This document shows, piece after piece, positions 45,464 to 54,009 of a stretch of 64,000 nucleotides of DNA; position 1 is the stretch's first letter, and each line of letters starts with the position of its first letter. The DNA is from Labilithrix luteola (GTDB lineage Bacteria > Myxococcota_A > Polyangia > Polyangiales > Polyangiaceae). Below the pieces are notes generated by a model, which worked only from the letters and a program-made list of their open reading frames with translations, made no database searches and was not told the origin of the DNA. Position numbers and translations under genes: made by a program. The stretch is taken from NCBI RefSeq assembly GCF_001263205.1, contig NZ_CP012333.1, positions 5,371,001 to 5,435,000 on the forward strand, written 5' to 3'.

Positions 45464-46012
45464 ATGCGCGGTTTGTTCGTTTTCGCGTCGCTCATGGTCT
45501 GCTCGATCGTGCCGTCGCTTGCACGTGCAGACGAAGCCTCGGGCTCCGTACCGGAGGCGGAGGCCTCGACGGGCGCAGGTAGCGTTTACGACCCGCTCGG
45601 GATGTCGTCGAGTTTGCGCTCGCCGGATCTCATGGTGCGCCGAGCGCGCGAGATGCTCGTGCGTGCGAAGTTCCTCGACGAGACGGCGACGTCGGACGAG
45701 AGGCTTGCGGCCGATCTCCTGCTGCGAATGCCTACGTTGCGAAAGTCCGCGAGCAGCGCGCGAGAGAAGGCCGACCACGCGACAGCCTCCGACCTCGAAG
45801 CTCTCGCGCAACGCGCCGACGAGCTCGAGGCCGATCTGGCCGTGAGCGAAGCGGAGGTCACGGTGAAGAAGCGTCTCGCCGCGGACAATCGACGAATGGC
45901 GCGTGAGCTCCGAGTGCGGGCGGTGGGGCTCGTGCGCGAAGCCACGGCGGCGGTCCAGGTACGAAGCCCGGTCGCCGTGAGAGCGGACGGCATACGCAGC
46001 GACATCTTCTGA
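45464..46012 (+). CDS. Secreted helical protein of unknown function
   Basis: This 182-residue protein has a signal peptide ending near LARA (about 1-22), a low-complexity Glu/Ala/Ser stretch, then mostly long charged helices (about 55-165) with Arg/Glu heptad-like spacing that could form a coiled coil. No known domain or cysteine pair is seen. It lies 14 bp before a GAF-DHp protein gene on the same strand, so it may be part of a small envelope-sensing unit (inference). Confidence 0.65.
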   Translation: MRGLFVFASLMVCSIVPSLARADEASGSVPEAEASTGAGSVYDPLGMSSSLRSPDLMVRRAREMLVRAKFLDETATSDERLAADLLLRMPTLRKSASSAREKADHATASDLEALAQRADELEADLAVSEAEVTVKKRLAADNRRMARELRVRAVGLVREATAAVQVRSPVAVRADGIRSDIF

Positions 46013-46026
46013 GACGAGTCGATCAG

Positions 46027-46689
46027 GTGGGGGACCAAATCGAGAACTGGGTGGTGTCGGCGATCCTTCGCGAGGTCGAACCTCGTGCTGCGCTCGCGAA
46101 GATGTGTGACGCCTTCGGTCACCACTTCGAGGCAACGTGCCTTGCCGTGCCGAGGACCGCTCGCTCGGTGTCGGCCGTTCTCGCAGCGCCTTCCACCGTC
46201 GCCGACGTTTCGGATCTCGCGTTCGCGATCGCGACCAGCGCGTCACTCGACGACATCGAATCCGACGCACAGAAACTGGGCGTGACGTGGATTGCGACCG
46301 AGGCCATCGGTGGGCTCGACGAACAGCCGCTCGGCACGCTCGTTCTGTTGGGCCGCTCGGACTTGCGCGTCTCGGACGACGCGATGAAGCGCGCGGCGCG
46401 CCTCTGCGGGGTCGTGCTCGATCGCTATTCGGGCGAGAGCACGCTGGCGCGCGTCGCACATCGACTCAACAACGCCCTCGCGAGCGTGATGGCGAATCTC
46501 GATGTCGTCGCCGCGGCGTGCGACGGAGAGGACATGCCGTCGCGTCCACCGCTGCCTTCGACGGCAGTGTCTGGCGTGTCTTCACGACGGGAGCTCGGTC
46601 GCGCGGCCTCCGAAGCGGTCAAGAGTGCCCGCCGCGCCGCGGCTCTGATCCACGATCTCGTCGAGAATCCGGAAGGCCCGGCGTCTTGA
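46027..46689 (+). CDS. GAF-like protein ending in an orphan DHp domain
   Basis: This 220-residue protein starts at a GTG. Residues 15-132 resemble a GAF sensor domain. The C-terminus has two helices like a histidine-kinase dimerisation domain, with an H-box-like VAHRLNNALASVMANLD (His145) and a second helix ending LIHDLVENPE. No ATP-binding domain follows. It may receive or pass phosphate through another kinase, or be a dimerisation relic. Confidence 0.55.
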   Translation: MGDQIENWVVSAILREVEPRAALAKMCDAFGHHFEATCLAVPRTARSVSAVLAAPSTVADVSDLAFAIATSASLDDIESDAQKLGVTWIATEAIGGLDEQPLGTLVLLGRSDLRVSDDAMKRAARLCGVVLDRYSGESTLARVAHRLNNALASVMANLDVVAAACDGEDMPSRPPLPSTAVSGVSSRRELGRAASEAVKSARRAAALIHDLVENPEGPAS

Positions 46690-46695
46690 ACGCCC

Positions 46696-46715
46696 GCGCA
46701 CGTTGACCCGTGCGC
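46696..46715. terminator. Hairpin between convergent genes
   Basis: GCGCACG (46696-46702) and CGTGCGC (46709-46715) form a 7-bp stem with a 6-nt loop in the 62-bp gap between convergent genes. No T tract follows, so it is a weak bidirectional terminator candidate. Confidence 0.35.
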
Positions 46716-46751
46716 TCGCGCATGAGCGAAAGGCGATGGCGAACCTGAACC

Positions 46752-47351
46752 TCATTCGATGACGTTGAGCTTCGCCAGGCTGTCCTCGACGTTCATCGTA
46801 GGCTCCAGTGATTCCGCTTCACTTGGTACAGCGATCGTTGGCTGGGGCAGCAGCGCGTGTTCGACGTCCAACCCGCCGAAGAGGTCTTCGAGGTCGTCCG
46901 CCGGGGGCGGAGCTTGAGTCCATCCGGTGCGTCCCGTGCCGGTCTCTTCGCCTCGATTCCTTTCGTCGAGTCGGCGAAAGCTCTCCATCAAGAGCTCTTG
47001 CCAGTCCGACGTGATGGACAGTTCCTGCGTGACGTCCCCTCGCCGCATCGAGAACTCTCCACCACTCCACATCATGATTTCGAAGAAGGCCTCCTCTCCT
47101 TTCCCTCGTGCCGTAACGGCATGACGAATCGTACCGTGCTCGAACCACACCTGGCCGTCACCGGAGTGATGTCGGATGTCGAGTCGACCGGTGGTGTTGG
47201 AGAGCACGTAGAGCTGAACGACGTCCGGTAGCAAGAAGTGCGGTCGCACCGTCGCGAGTCGCGTTGCGAGCGACGACGCGAGCACTTCCTCGTCGTCGAC
47301 GAGCAAGATCCGTCGGCGCTCGCGCTCCCTGCTCGCCATCGAGGAGCCCAT
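46752..47351 (-). CDS. DUF4388 protein with a truncated receiver
   Basis: This 199-residue protein begins like a response regulator (RRRILLVDDEEVLASSLATRL) but after about 40 residues jumps straight into a DUF4388/PATAN-type domain (DVVQLYVLSNTTGRLDI, GQVWFEHGTIRHA, GEEAFFEIMMWSGGEF). The phospho-acceptor Asp, the Thr/Ser and Lys of a receiver are absent. The C-terminus is acidic and proline-rich. It lies 158 bp downstream of an NtrC-type gene on the same strand. Second ATG at 47339 is an alternative start. Confidence 0.75.
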   Translation of the reverse strand: MGSSMASRERERRRILLVDDEEVLASSLATRLATVRPHFLLPDVVQLYVLSNTTGRLDIRHHSGDGQVWFEHGTIRHAVTARGKGEEAFFEIMMWSGGEFSMRRGDVTQELSITSDWQELLMESFRRLDERNRGEETGTGRTGWTQAPPPADDLEDLFGGLDVEHALLPQPTIAVPSEAESLEPTMNVEDSLAKLNVIE

Positions 47352-47509
47352 ACTGCACCGCCTGTGCCGCTCTTTCAGTGCGCGCGATCGTCGCTCGTGC
47401 GTGCTCCAGAACACGAACGCGCACGATCTGGATTCCAGAATATCCAAGTTTCGTCCGGATTCTGAACGAACACGTCCAGAGCATGGACGCGGGATCGAGC
47501 GGCGACGCG

Positions 47510-48922
47510 TCAGTCGCTGTCGCGCTCGCCGAGTCTTCTGGGCACGGTCATGCGGATGCGCGTGACCTGGATGCCGTACGTTTTGACCTTCTGATAAAGG
47601 GTGCTGCGCGGAATGCCGAGTCGTCGCGCGGCCGCTTCGACGCGTCCACGTTCGGCCTCGAGCGCGCGTTGGATGTGCTCGCGTTCGACATCCTGCAGTG
47701 TCTGCGAGGACGTTCGCGTGCTTTCGGTGGTGGGGATCGCCGCTGCCGACTCCGCATGCTGATCGAAGCGCACGTCGGACGCGCGAATCACGTTGCCGGT
47801 TCGGAGCAAGAGCGAGCGCTCGAGGACGTTCTTCAGCTCCCGGACGTTGCCCGGCCACGGATGCGAGAGGAGTCGAACCTCGGCGCCGGTGGAGAGCGAG
47901 ATGTCGCCGGCGCCCAACGTCGAGAGCAAGTGCAGTGAGAACGGGACGATGTCTTCGCGCCGATCGCGAAGGGGAGGGACGGTCAGCGTGACCGTGCTGA
48001 TGCGGTAGTAGAGGTCCGCGCGGAAGGCACGACGCGACGTGGCCGCAAGCAAATCGTGGTGCGTGGCGGCAAGCAGTCGAACGTCGGCCGAGCGTTCCTT
48101 GACGTCGCCCATACGACGAAAGCGTTTCTCCTCGACGACCTTCAGCACCTTGGGCTGGACCTGCAGATCGATATCGCCGATTTCGTCGAGGAACAGAGTT
48201 CCGCCGTGCGCGGCGTCGAGCAGACCTTGCTTGCTGACGTGCGCGCCCGTGAAGGCGCCCTTTTCGTGGCCGAAGAGCTCGCTCTCCACGAACTCGCGGT
48301 TCAGCCCTGCGCAGTTCACGTCGACGAAGGGACCCTTCGAGCGCGCGCCGAGCGCATGGATACGTCGTGCGAGCGCGCTCTTGCCGGTGCCCGTCTCTCC
48401 GAGGAGGAGGACGGAGCAATCCGAATCGCGCAGGCGCTCGACCTCGTCTTCGAGCAAGCGCATCGCCGCCGAGCGGGGCTCGAACGGAAGGATGGCAAAG
48501 CGCGAGAGCTTGCTGGCTTGCCGACCGCGACGACGTTCGACGGCACGGCCGACGATCTCGACGAGCGAACGCATCTCGAAGGGCTTCGTGAGGAAGTCCT
48601 CGGCCCCTTCCTTCACCGCGCGCACGGCGACGTCGATCGTGCCGTGACCGGTCATGATGAAGATTGGGACGGAGTCGTCGACCGAGCGCAGGCGCGGGAG
48701 CAGATCGACCGCATCACCGTCGGGGAGGCGGAGGTCGATGACGGCTGCGTCGGGCAAGGACGCGCAGAATACGTTGACCGCCTCCGTGCAGCTCGCTGCT
48801 TCGAGGACGTCGAAGTGCGCTTCACGGAGCGCGCTCGAGAGGCCGTAACGGAGTTCGCCGTCGTCTTCGACGACCATGATTTGGGGCGTCGTCCTCTGCG
48901 CACGTTCGACTACGGCCTTCAT
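47510..48922 (-). CDS. NtrC-family response regulator
   Basis: This 470-residue regulator has a receiver (about 14-125; Asp63 in VIDLRLPDGD, Thr in MTGHG, Lys in TKPF), an AAA+ sigma-54 domain (GETGTGKS, GAFTGA, LFLDEIGD) and a C-terminal Fis HTH (AAARRLGIPRSTLYQKVK). No histidine kinase is adjacent, except the DHp fragment protein encoded 2 kb away on the other strand. The target genes are unknown; no strong sigma-54 site is seen next to it. Confidence 0.92.
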   Translation of the reverse strand: MKAVVERAQRTTPQIMVVEDDGELRYGLSSALREAHFDVLEAASCTEAVNVFCASLPDAAVIDLRLPDGDAVDLLPRLRSVDDSVPIFIMTGHGTIDVAVRAVKEGAEDFLTKPFEMRSLVEIVGRAVERRRGRQASKLSRFAILPFEPRSAAMRLLEDEVERLRDSDCSVLLLGETGTGKSALARRIHALGARSKGPFVDVNCAGLNREFVESELFGHEKGAFTGAHVSKQGLLDAAHGGTLFLDEIGDIDLQVQPKVLKVVEEKRFRRMGDVKERSADVRLLAATHHDLLAATSRRAFRADLYYRISTVTLTVPPLRDRREDIVPFSLHLLSTLGAGDISLSTGAEVRLLSHPWPGNVRELKNVLERSLLLRTGNVIRASDVRFDQHAESAAAIPTTESTRTSSQTLQDVEREHIQRALEAERGRVEAAARRLGIPRSTLYQKVKTYGIQVTRIRMTVPRRLGERDSD

Positions 48923-49047
48923 GCGAATAGTCGATCATACGGAGGACAGGGATCTCGCGAAAGCGTGGTCCCAATCGCGTTCGCGCCTGCGGCAGCGCGT
49001 CTCCAATCGTGATGACGATGTCGCGCGCGACAAATGCGAGCAGCGGA

Positions 49048-49989
49048 TTACCTTCGTACGAGCGATCGGGTTTCACCGACGTCCATCACCCACAAATCGT
49101 GGTGCGCTCGTGCGTGAGCGTCGGACGTCTCGCTCCACCAAGCACGGATGCGATCAGGCGGCTCACCGAGCGGTTCGTCGGTGAGCTTGAACGTTCCCCA
49201 GTGCATGGCGACGAACGTCTTCGCACCGAGTAATTCGAATGCGCGTCCTGCCTCTTCGGGGCCCATGTGTTGGGCCTGCATGAACCACACGGGGTCGTAC
49301 GCTCCGATCGGAAGCATCGCCCAATCGATGTTAGGAAAGCGCGTGCCGATCTCCGCGAAGACGCGTTCGCTGAAGGCCGTGTCGCCGGCATGGTAACTCG
49401 TGCCCTCGCTCGACTCGTAGACGAAGCCTCCCCAGAGCCGCTTGTTCCGATCCCACGGAACGCGCATGGACCAGTGCTGCGCGGGAACGAGCGTCACGCG
49501 TAGGTCGCCGACCTCGTGCGATTCCCACCATCCGAGCTCGACGACGTTCGTGAGCCCCTCGTTGCGTAGGAGCTCGCCGTTGTCTTTTGGGACGATGTAG
49601 AGTGCATCCTTCCCGATGCGCCGGAGCGTCGGCATGTCGAGATGGTCGTAGTGCGAGTGCGAGACCGTCACGACATCGAGCTTCGGACAAGCCTCGAGCG
49701 CCACGCCGGGGGCCGTCAATCGTCGCAAGCCGTGGATGGTGGGTGACCAGATCGGATCGGTCGCGAGCAGCTTTCCACCGAGCCGCTGCACGAAGGTGGC
49801 GTGGCCGATCCACGTGAGGTGGGGCGTGGTCTCCGCGAGCGCACCGCCGTCGTTCTCGCGGCGCGGCGTCTCGAAGGGCGGTCCGGGCTTTCGTTTACGT
49901 CCGGCGAGCGGGTCGACGAGCTTCCACTTCAGGATGTCTCCGAAGCTCTTGTCCGGCGTGGTCCCGTCGAGGTTCCTATAAACAGCCAC
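49048..49989 (-). CDS. Metallo-beta-lactamase-fold hydrolase, NAPE-PLD-like
   Basis: This 313-residue protein has the zinc motif HSHYDHLD, WIGHATF before it, GDTAFS with the bridging Asp, and a late MHWGTFKLTDEP, the combination seen in NAPE-phospholipase D/UlaG-like hydrolases. Similar bacterial enzymes may cut N-acyl phospholipids or phosphodiesters. There is no signal peptide. It lies 75 bp downstream of jag; a small CGAGGA/TCCTCG hairpin (49994-50009) lies in that gap. Confidence 0.85.
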   Translation of the reverse strand: MAVYRNLDGTTPDKSFGDILKWKLVDPLAGRKRKPGPPFETPRRENDGGALAETTPHLTWIGHATFVQRLGGKLLATDPIWSPTIHGLRRLTAPGVALEACPKLDVVTVSHSHYDHLDMPTLRRIGKDALYIVPKDNGELLRNEGLTNVVELGWWESHEVGDLRVTLVPAQHWSMRVPWDRNKRLWGGFVYESSEGTSYHAGDTAFSERVFAEIGTRFPNIDWAMLPIGAYDPVWFMQAQHMGPEEAGRAFELLGAKTFVAMHWGTFKLTDEPLGEPPDRIRAWWSETSDAHARAHHDLWVMDVGETRSLVRR

Positions 49990-50064
49990 GCCCCGAGGAT
50001 AACTCCTCGAGGCGTGCTGGCGAGACTGGCGCGCCGTCGAAACGGCGCCCTTCGACGTTGGAGG

Positions 50065-50625
50065 TCAGGCCGTCGGTGCGGCGGCGCCTTTGACCGGGAT
50101 GATCTGGACGCGGCGGTCCGGACCCTCGCCGTGGCTCTCCGTGCGGACACCCTGGATGTCCTTGAGGGCCATGTGCACGACGCGGCGGTCGCGCGCGGTC
50201 ATCGGATCGAAGGTGATGACCTTGCCCTCCTTCGCGACGCGACGCGCGAGCTTCTTCGCCATGTCGGCGAGCTGATCTTCGTGGCGCGCGCGGTAGCCCT
50301 CGGCGTCGACCGCGATGTGCTTGCGCGGCTCGCCCGGCTTGTGGGCAACGCGCGTGGTCAGGTACTGGATGGCCTCGAGAACGCTGCCACGCTTGCCGAT
50401 GATACGGCCGGCGTCGGGGCCTTCGATCTCGAGGCGGATCTCGTCGGCCGAGCCTTCGCCGTCATCGGGAGCGAGCGAGACCTCCGCGTCCATCTCCATC
50501 TTCTCGAGGAGCATCTGCACGAAGCCGAGCGCACGCTCCGTCTGCGGATCGAGCGGTTCTTCGACTCCGGAAGAGCTGGGGTTTCCTGCTTCCACGGCGT
50601 GCTCTTTCTGTTCGGTGCTGGACAC
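50065..50625 (-). CDS. jag: Jag/KhpB RNA-binding protein
   Basis: This 186-residue protein combines a Jag KH domain (about 60-115; GPDAGRIIGKRGSVLEAIQYL) with an R3H domain (RKHIAVDAEGYRARHEDQL to TARDRRVVHMAL). The usual N-terminal Jag domain is short or absent. KhpB binds RNA and affects cell division and envelope growth. It is the distal gene of the rpmH-rnpA-yidD-yidC cluster, with 64 bp between it and yidC. Confidence 0.9.
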   Translation of the reverse strand: MSSTEQKEHAVEAGNPSSSGVEEPLDPQTERALGFVQMLLEKMEMDAEVSLAPDDGEGSADEIRLEIEGPDAGRIIGKRGSVLEAIQYLTTRVAHKPGEPRKHIAVDAEGYRARHEDQLADMAKKLARRVAKEGKVITFDPMTARDRRVVHMALKDIQGVRTESHGEGPDRRVQIIPVKGAAAPTA

Positions 50626-50689
50626 TTGCGTTCCCCTTTCGGAAATCTTCTCTCGTGCGCGCTAGCGCGTCAGGCGCGTCAGGCGCGCC

Positions 50690-52435
50690 CTAGCTCGTCT
50701 TCGAGCTCTTGCCGCCGAGCTTCTCGTTCTTCTGCTTCACGACGATCTCGCGGCTGGGAGGCTCGGAGCGAGGCGCGATCTGCTCGACGACGAGCTGCTG
50801 CGCGATACCGAGCATGCTGTTCGTGAGCATGTAGACGCCCAAGGCAGCCGGCAAGAAGAGCATCATGAAGGTGAAGACCGCCGGCATCATGTAGGTCATC
50901 ATCTTTTGCTGCATGGGGTCCATGCCCTGCTGCGGGACGATGCGCTGCTGCAGGATCATGAACACGCCAAGAAGCAGGGGCAGGATGTAGAACTTGTCCG
51001 GCGCCGACATGTCCGAGAACCACAGGAATTTCGTGTGGTACATCTCGACCGCTGTCTGGAGCGTCGTGTACATCGCGAACCAGACGGGCATCTGGACGAG
51101 CTGAGGGAGGCACCCGCCGAAGGGGTTCACTCCGTGCTTCTTCCAGAGCTCCATCATCGCCAGGTTCTTCGCCTGCGGGTCGTCCTTGAACTTCTCGTTC
51201 AGGGAGTCGACCTCGGGCTTGAGGCGGCGCATCGCGATCGTCGTCTTGATCGACTTGAACGTGAGCGGGAAGAGGAGCAGGCGGAGGCAGATCGTCATCA
51301 GGATGATGGCGAGGCCCCAGTTGCCCGTGATGTGGTCGTGGAAGAACTCGAGCACGCCGACGAGGAACCGCGCGACGGGCGAGAAGAAGCCGAGGTTGAT
51401 GACGTCGCCGAGCTTCGCCGTGGGACCACCCGCGTGCGCGAGAACGTCGCGCTCCTTCGGGCCGAAGAACCCGACGTCGTGGTAGGTGACGGACGCGTTC
51501 GGAGCGAGCTCCCTCGCGGGGTAGACGAGCTTCGCGTGGTAGACGGTGGACGCGTCGTCGGCCGACTGACCGGCCGACTCGAGCCATTCCTCACCGAGGA
51601 TCTCGCACGTGGGCACGTCGCTCGTGGCGCCTTCGCCGGCTTCCGGAACGAGCGCCTGCGCGAAGTAGTGGCTGGTGACCGCGGCGTAGCGATCGGCGCC
51701 GGCGACGGTGACCGAACCGGCCTTGAAGTCGTCTTTGCCTTTGCGAACGACTTCCTTGCCGGCCGCGCAGGTGAGCTCCGTCTGCCACGGCGAGACGCGG
51801 CCCAGGCTGCCCTTCACGTCGGCGTTGCGACGGAACGCGTAAGTGCCGATCGAGTAGCGGTGACGCTTCGGCGCGCTCGCGAGGTTCGTGACCGTCGTCT
51901 TGACGTCGAGCTCGAACGGGCGCGTGCCGGCCGTGATGGCCTTCACGAGACGGACGTTCTCGTCCTCGTACGTGAACGTGCAGCTCTTGTCGCCCTCGGC
52001 GCGGGGCGAGAGCTTCCAGTTGAAGCGGTCGTACCGGACCTGGTCGCCTGCGTCGGGGCCGCGGAAGAGCGTGCGAAGCGAGCGCCAGCGCTCCTGATCC
52101 GGCGTGGTGGAGAGATCGAATCCGTCGACGCCCGCGGCGTACTGCGCGTCGCGCAGGATGAGGTGCGTGAGGCTGCCGCCGCGCGACGAGAACGTCGCCT
52201 CGAAGCGGTTGCCCTCGATCTTGCACAGCTCACCTTCGGTCGGGGCGTTCGGCTTGTCCGGCGAGACCGGAGCGTCGATCACGTCCGGGACGAAGTCCGG
52301 CGCATTGATGTACGTCTCGGGCGGGAGGTTCTGCCCCTTCTTGTTCGAGCCGGTGATGGCCGGCAGAACGAAGAAATAGATGAGCGCACCGGCACCGAGG
52401 AGAACGACCCAACGCAAGACACTGCTTCGATCCAT
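50690..52435 (-). CDS. yidC: YidC membrane protein insertase
   Basis: YidC inserts and folds inner-membrane proteins. The 581-residue protein has an N-terminal helix (about 8-28), a large periplasmic beta-domain (about 60-340), and five conserved C-terminal helices including the hydrophobic core NWGLAIILMTICLRLLLFP (with the groove Arg), the cytoplasmic hairpin RLKPEVDSLNEKFKDD, and NPFGGCLPQLVQMPVW. The C-terminal tail is basic (VVKQKNEKLGGKSSKTS), as needed for ribosome contact. Length is normal for Gram-negatives. Confidence 0.96.
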   Translation of the reverse strand: MDRSSVLRWVVLLGAGALIYFFVLPAITGSNKKGQNLPPETYINAPDFVPDVIDAPVSPDKPNAPTEGELCKIEGNRFEATFSSRGGSLTHLILRDAQYAAGVDGFDLSTTPDQERWRSLRTLFRGPDAGDQVRYDRFNWKLSPRAEGDKSCTFTYEDENVRLVKAITAGTRPFELDVKTTVTNLASAPKRHRYSIGTYAFRRNADVKGSLGRVSPWQTELTCAAGKEVVRKGKDDFKAGSVTVAGADRYAAVTSHYFAQALVPEAGEGATSDVPTCEILGEEWLESAGQSADDASTVYHAKLVYPARELAPNASVTYHDVGFFGPKERDVLAHAGGPTAKLGDVINLGFFSPVARFLVGVLEFFHDHITGNWGLAIILMTICLRLLLFPLTFKSIKTTIAMRRLKPEVDSLNEKFKDDPQAKNLAMMELWKKHGVNPFGGCLPQLVQMPVWFAMYTTLQTAVEMYHTKFLWFSDMSAPDKFYILPLLLGVFMILQQRIVPQQGMDPMQQKMMTYMMPAVFTFMMLFLPAALGVYMLTNSMLGIAQQLVVEQIAPRSEPPSREIVVKQKNEKLGGKSSKTS

Positions 52436-52477
52436 ACGAGCTTCTTTCGTGCGCTTTCGTGCGGTTCTTCTGGCGCG

Positions 52478-52801
52478 TTACCGGCTCGGAGGGGGGTCGT
52501 ACCCGCCGGGGTGAAACGGGTGGCACTTACACAGGCGTCTCACCGAAAGCAAGCTGCCGTGGAGCGGCCCGTGCGTCTCGATGCACGCCATGGCGTACCG
52601 AGAACACGAGGGCTCGAATCTGCAGACCCGACCGAGCAGCGGAGACAGCAGCAGCTGATAGAGCCGAATCAGGCTCATCAACGCCGGCTTGATGAGGTTC
52701 GAGAACGTGCCCATCCCGCGAGCCGGAAGATGAGGCTGCTCGTCGCCCTGCGCCACTGGCCGAAGGGCGGAAAATCGACGGCGCTCGTGCGTCGCGATCA
52801 T
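52478..52801 (-). CDS. yidD: YidD membrane protein insertion efficiency factor
   Basis: YidD assists YidC. The conserved core (LIRLYQLLLSPLLG, CRFEPSCSRYA, HPFHPGGYDP) is complete. An ATG at 52801 overlaps the rnpA stop as ATGA and gives 107 residues; the ATG at 52714 gives the more typical 78 residues. I list the longer form because 4-nt overlaps recur in this genome, but the first 29 residues are not conserved in the family. Confidence 0.88.
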   Translation of the reverse strand: MIATHERRRFSALRPVAQGDEQPHLPARGMGTFSNLIKPALMSLIRLYQLLLSPLLGRVCRFEPSCSRYAMACIETHGPLHGSLLSVRRLCKCHPFHPGGYDPPPSR

Positions 52802-53286
52802 GTTGCGCTTTCCGCGCCCTTCTGGGCGATCGCGCCTCGCAACACAGCAGCGCAACGCTTGAGGACGGCCGATCGGGCACGCGACCATTCCGCCTGCACG
52901 TCCGCGAGCCCAAGCTCTCCGGCGCCGTTCCTCGCGATCACGACGAGGTCGACCCCGTCGGGGAGGAAATCCGGCCAGAGGCGGAAACACTCGCGGCACA
53001 GGCGCTTGATCCGGTTCCGCACCGGAGCGCTGCCGATCTTCTTCGTCACCACGATCCCGAGACGGGCGTGACCAAGGGAACCCGGAGAGTCCGATGCATT
53101 TCGTTCAGCGTCGCTACGACGTCGCGTCGTTCGCGCTGGAGATGCCGTGACCAGCAACACGAAATGCGGCGTGGCCGTGCGCACGCCCTCGCTCTGGACC
53201 CGCAAGAAATCGGCCCGTCGAAGGATGCGCCGTTCCGGACCAAAGGCGAACGCTCCATGTTTGGAGCGGCCATGATCCTGCGTCAT
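52798..53286 (-). CDS. rnpA: Ribonuclease P protein component
   Basis: RnpA is the protein subunit of RNase P, which trims tRNA 5' ends. The 162-residue protein has the start motif RILRRADFLRVQ, ARLGIVVTKKIG and the RNR box APVRNRIKRLCRECFR. It carries a family-atypical insert with Arg/Ser residues at about 50-70 (TTRRRSDAERNASDSPG). It sits in the expected place between rpmH and yidD. Confidence 0.95.
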   Translation of the reverse strand: MTQDHGRSKHGAFAFGPERRILRRADFLRVQSEGVRTATPHFVLLVTASPARTTRRRSDAERNASDSPGSLGHARLGIVVTKKIGSAPVRNRIKRLCRECFRLWPDFLPDGVDLVVIARNGAGELGLADVQAEWSRARSAVLKRCAAVLRGAIAQKGAESAT

Positions 53287-53319
53287 CTCGACAGGCCGAG
53301 TCGGACGCCCGAAGGCGAC

Positions 53320-53478
53320 TTACTTCTTGAAGATCGAGACCGTCAGGCGCTTGCGGCCCTTACGACGGCGGTTCGCGAGAACCTTCGCACCGCCGCTCGT
53401 CGCCATGCGCGCGAGGAAGCCGTGCGTGCGGAGACGGCGGGTGTTGTGGGGCTGATACGTGCGCTTCGGCTTGGCCAT
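53320..53478 (-). CDS. rpmH: 50S ribosomal protein L34
   Basis: The 52-residue product begins MAKPKRTYQPHNTRRLRTHG and is rich in Arg/Lys, as L34 always is. The short C-terminal extension LTVSIFKK adds a few residues to the usual 44-47. It leads the conserved rpmH-rnpA-yidD-yidC-jag cluster. Confidence 0.97.
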   Translation of the reverse strand: MAKPKRTYQPHNTRRLRTHGFLARMATSGGAKVLANRRRKGRKRLTVSIFKK

Positions 53479-54009
53479 GGGACGATCCGGTTGAAACCGT
53501 TCGCATTCTTTGCCGGCCTCATCGCTCCTCCAAACCAAGAAGGGGAGCAACGAGGGGGGCTCGAACGGGGCGCGAAAAAAAGCACTCTTCTAGTGCTCTG
53601 TCAAGCTGGACCCGTCCACTCGACCTGAATCGGGGGCGCTTCCATACGTGACGGGGGCGCCAGCCTTACCACATCCGGCGCCGCGCGCCTCTCTTCTCCC
53701 CGCGAATCGGCCTCGGTTTCCCCCGGTTCCTTGCCCCTTTTCTCTTTCTTCGAGGACTCTTCGCCGAGTACGCTCGCGGTGCGAAATCGGGAGTCGTCCA
53801 GCTTCTGGACCCTTCCCAGGAGCCTCGGATCGCAGCTCTAATGTGCGTACCGAGATAATTCGGCACTGAGGATTCGACGATTCTGACCCGCCCCCTCGCC
53901 GACGCGAGGACTCAGCACTGACAAGACCGCCCCTCCCTTATCGAGAGGGCAAACGCGAGCTGCGGGACGAGTCGCCTGCATTGGGCCAACCCAACCGTAA
54001 GACGTGGGA
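53479..54009. other. Gap between rpmH and OmpA gene; hairpin with T7 tract
   Basis: In this 531-bp divergent gap I see no DnaA boxes, dnaA or small gene. On the minus strand TTGACA (53604-53599) is followed by a perfect AGCACT/AGTGCT stem (53597-53581, 5-nt loop) and seven T (53581-53575). TTGACA could be a -35 with a poor -10 in the T run, or the hairpin could act as a terminator/attenuator ahead of rpmH. The part from about 53620 to 54000 is unremarkable. Confidence 0.5.

Noticed and set aside
53479..54009. Replication origin beside rpmH
   Set aside because: No TTATCCACA-type boxes, AT-rich unwinding tract or dnaA are visible.
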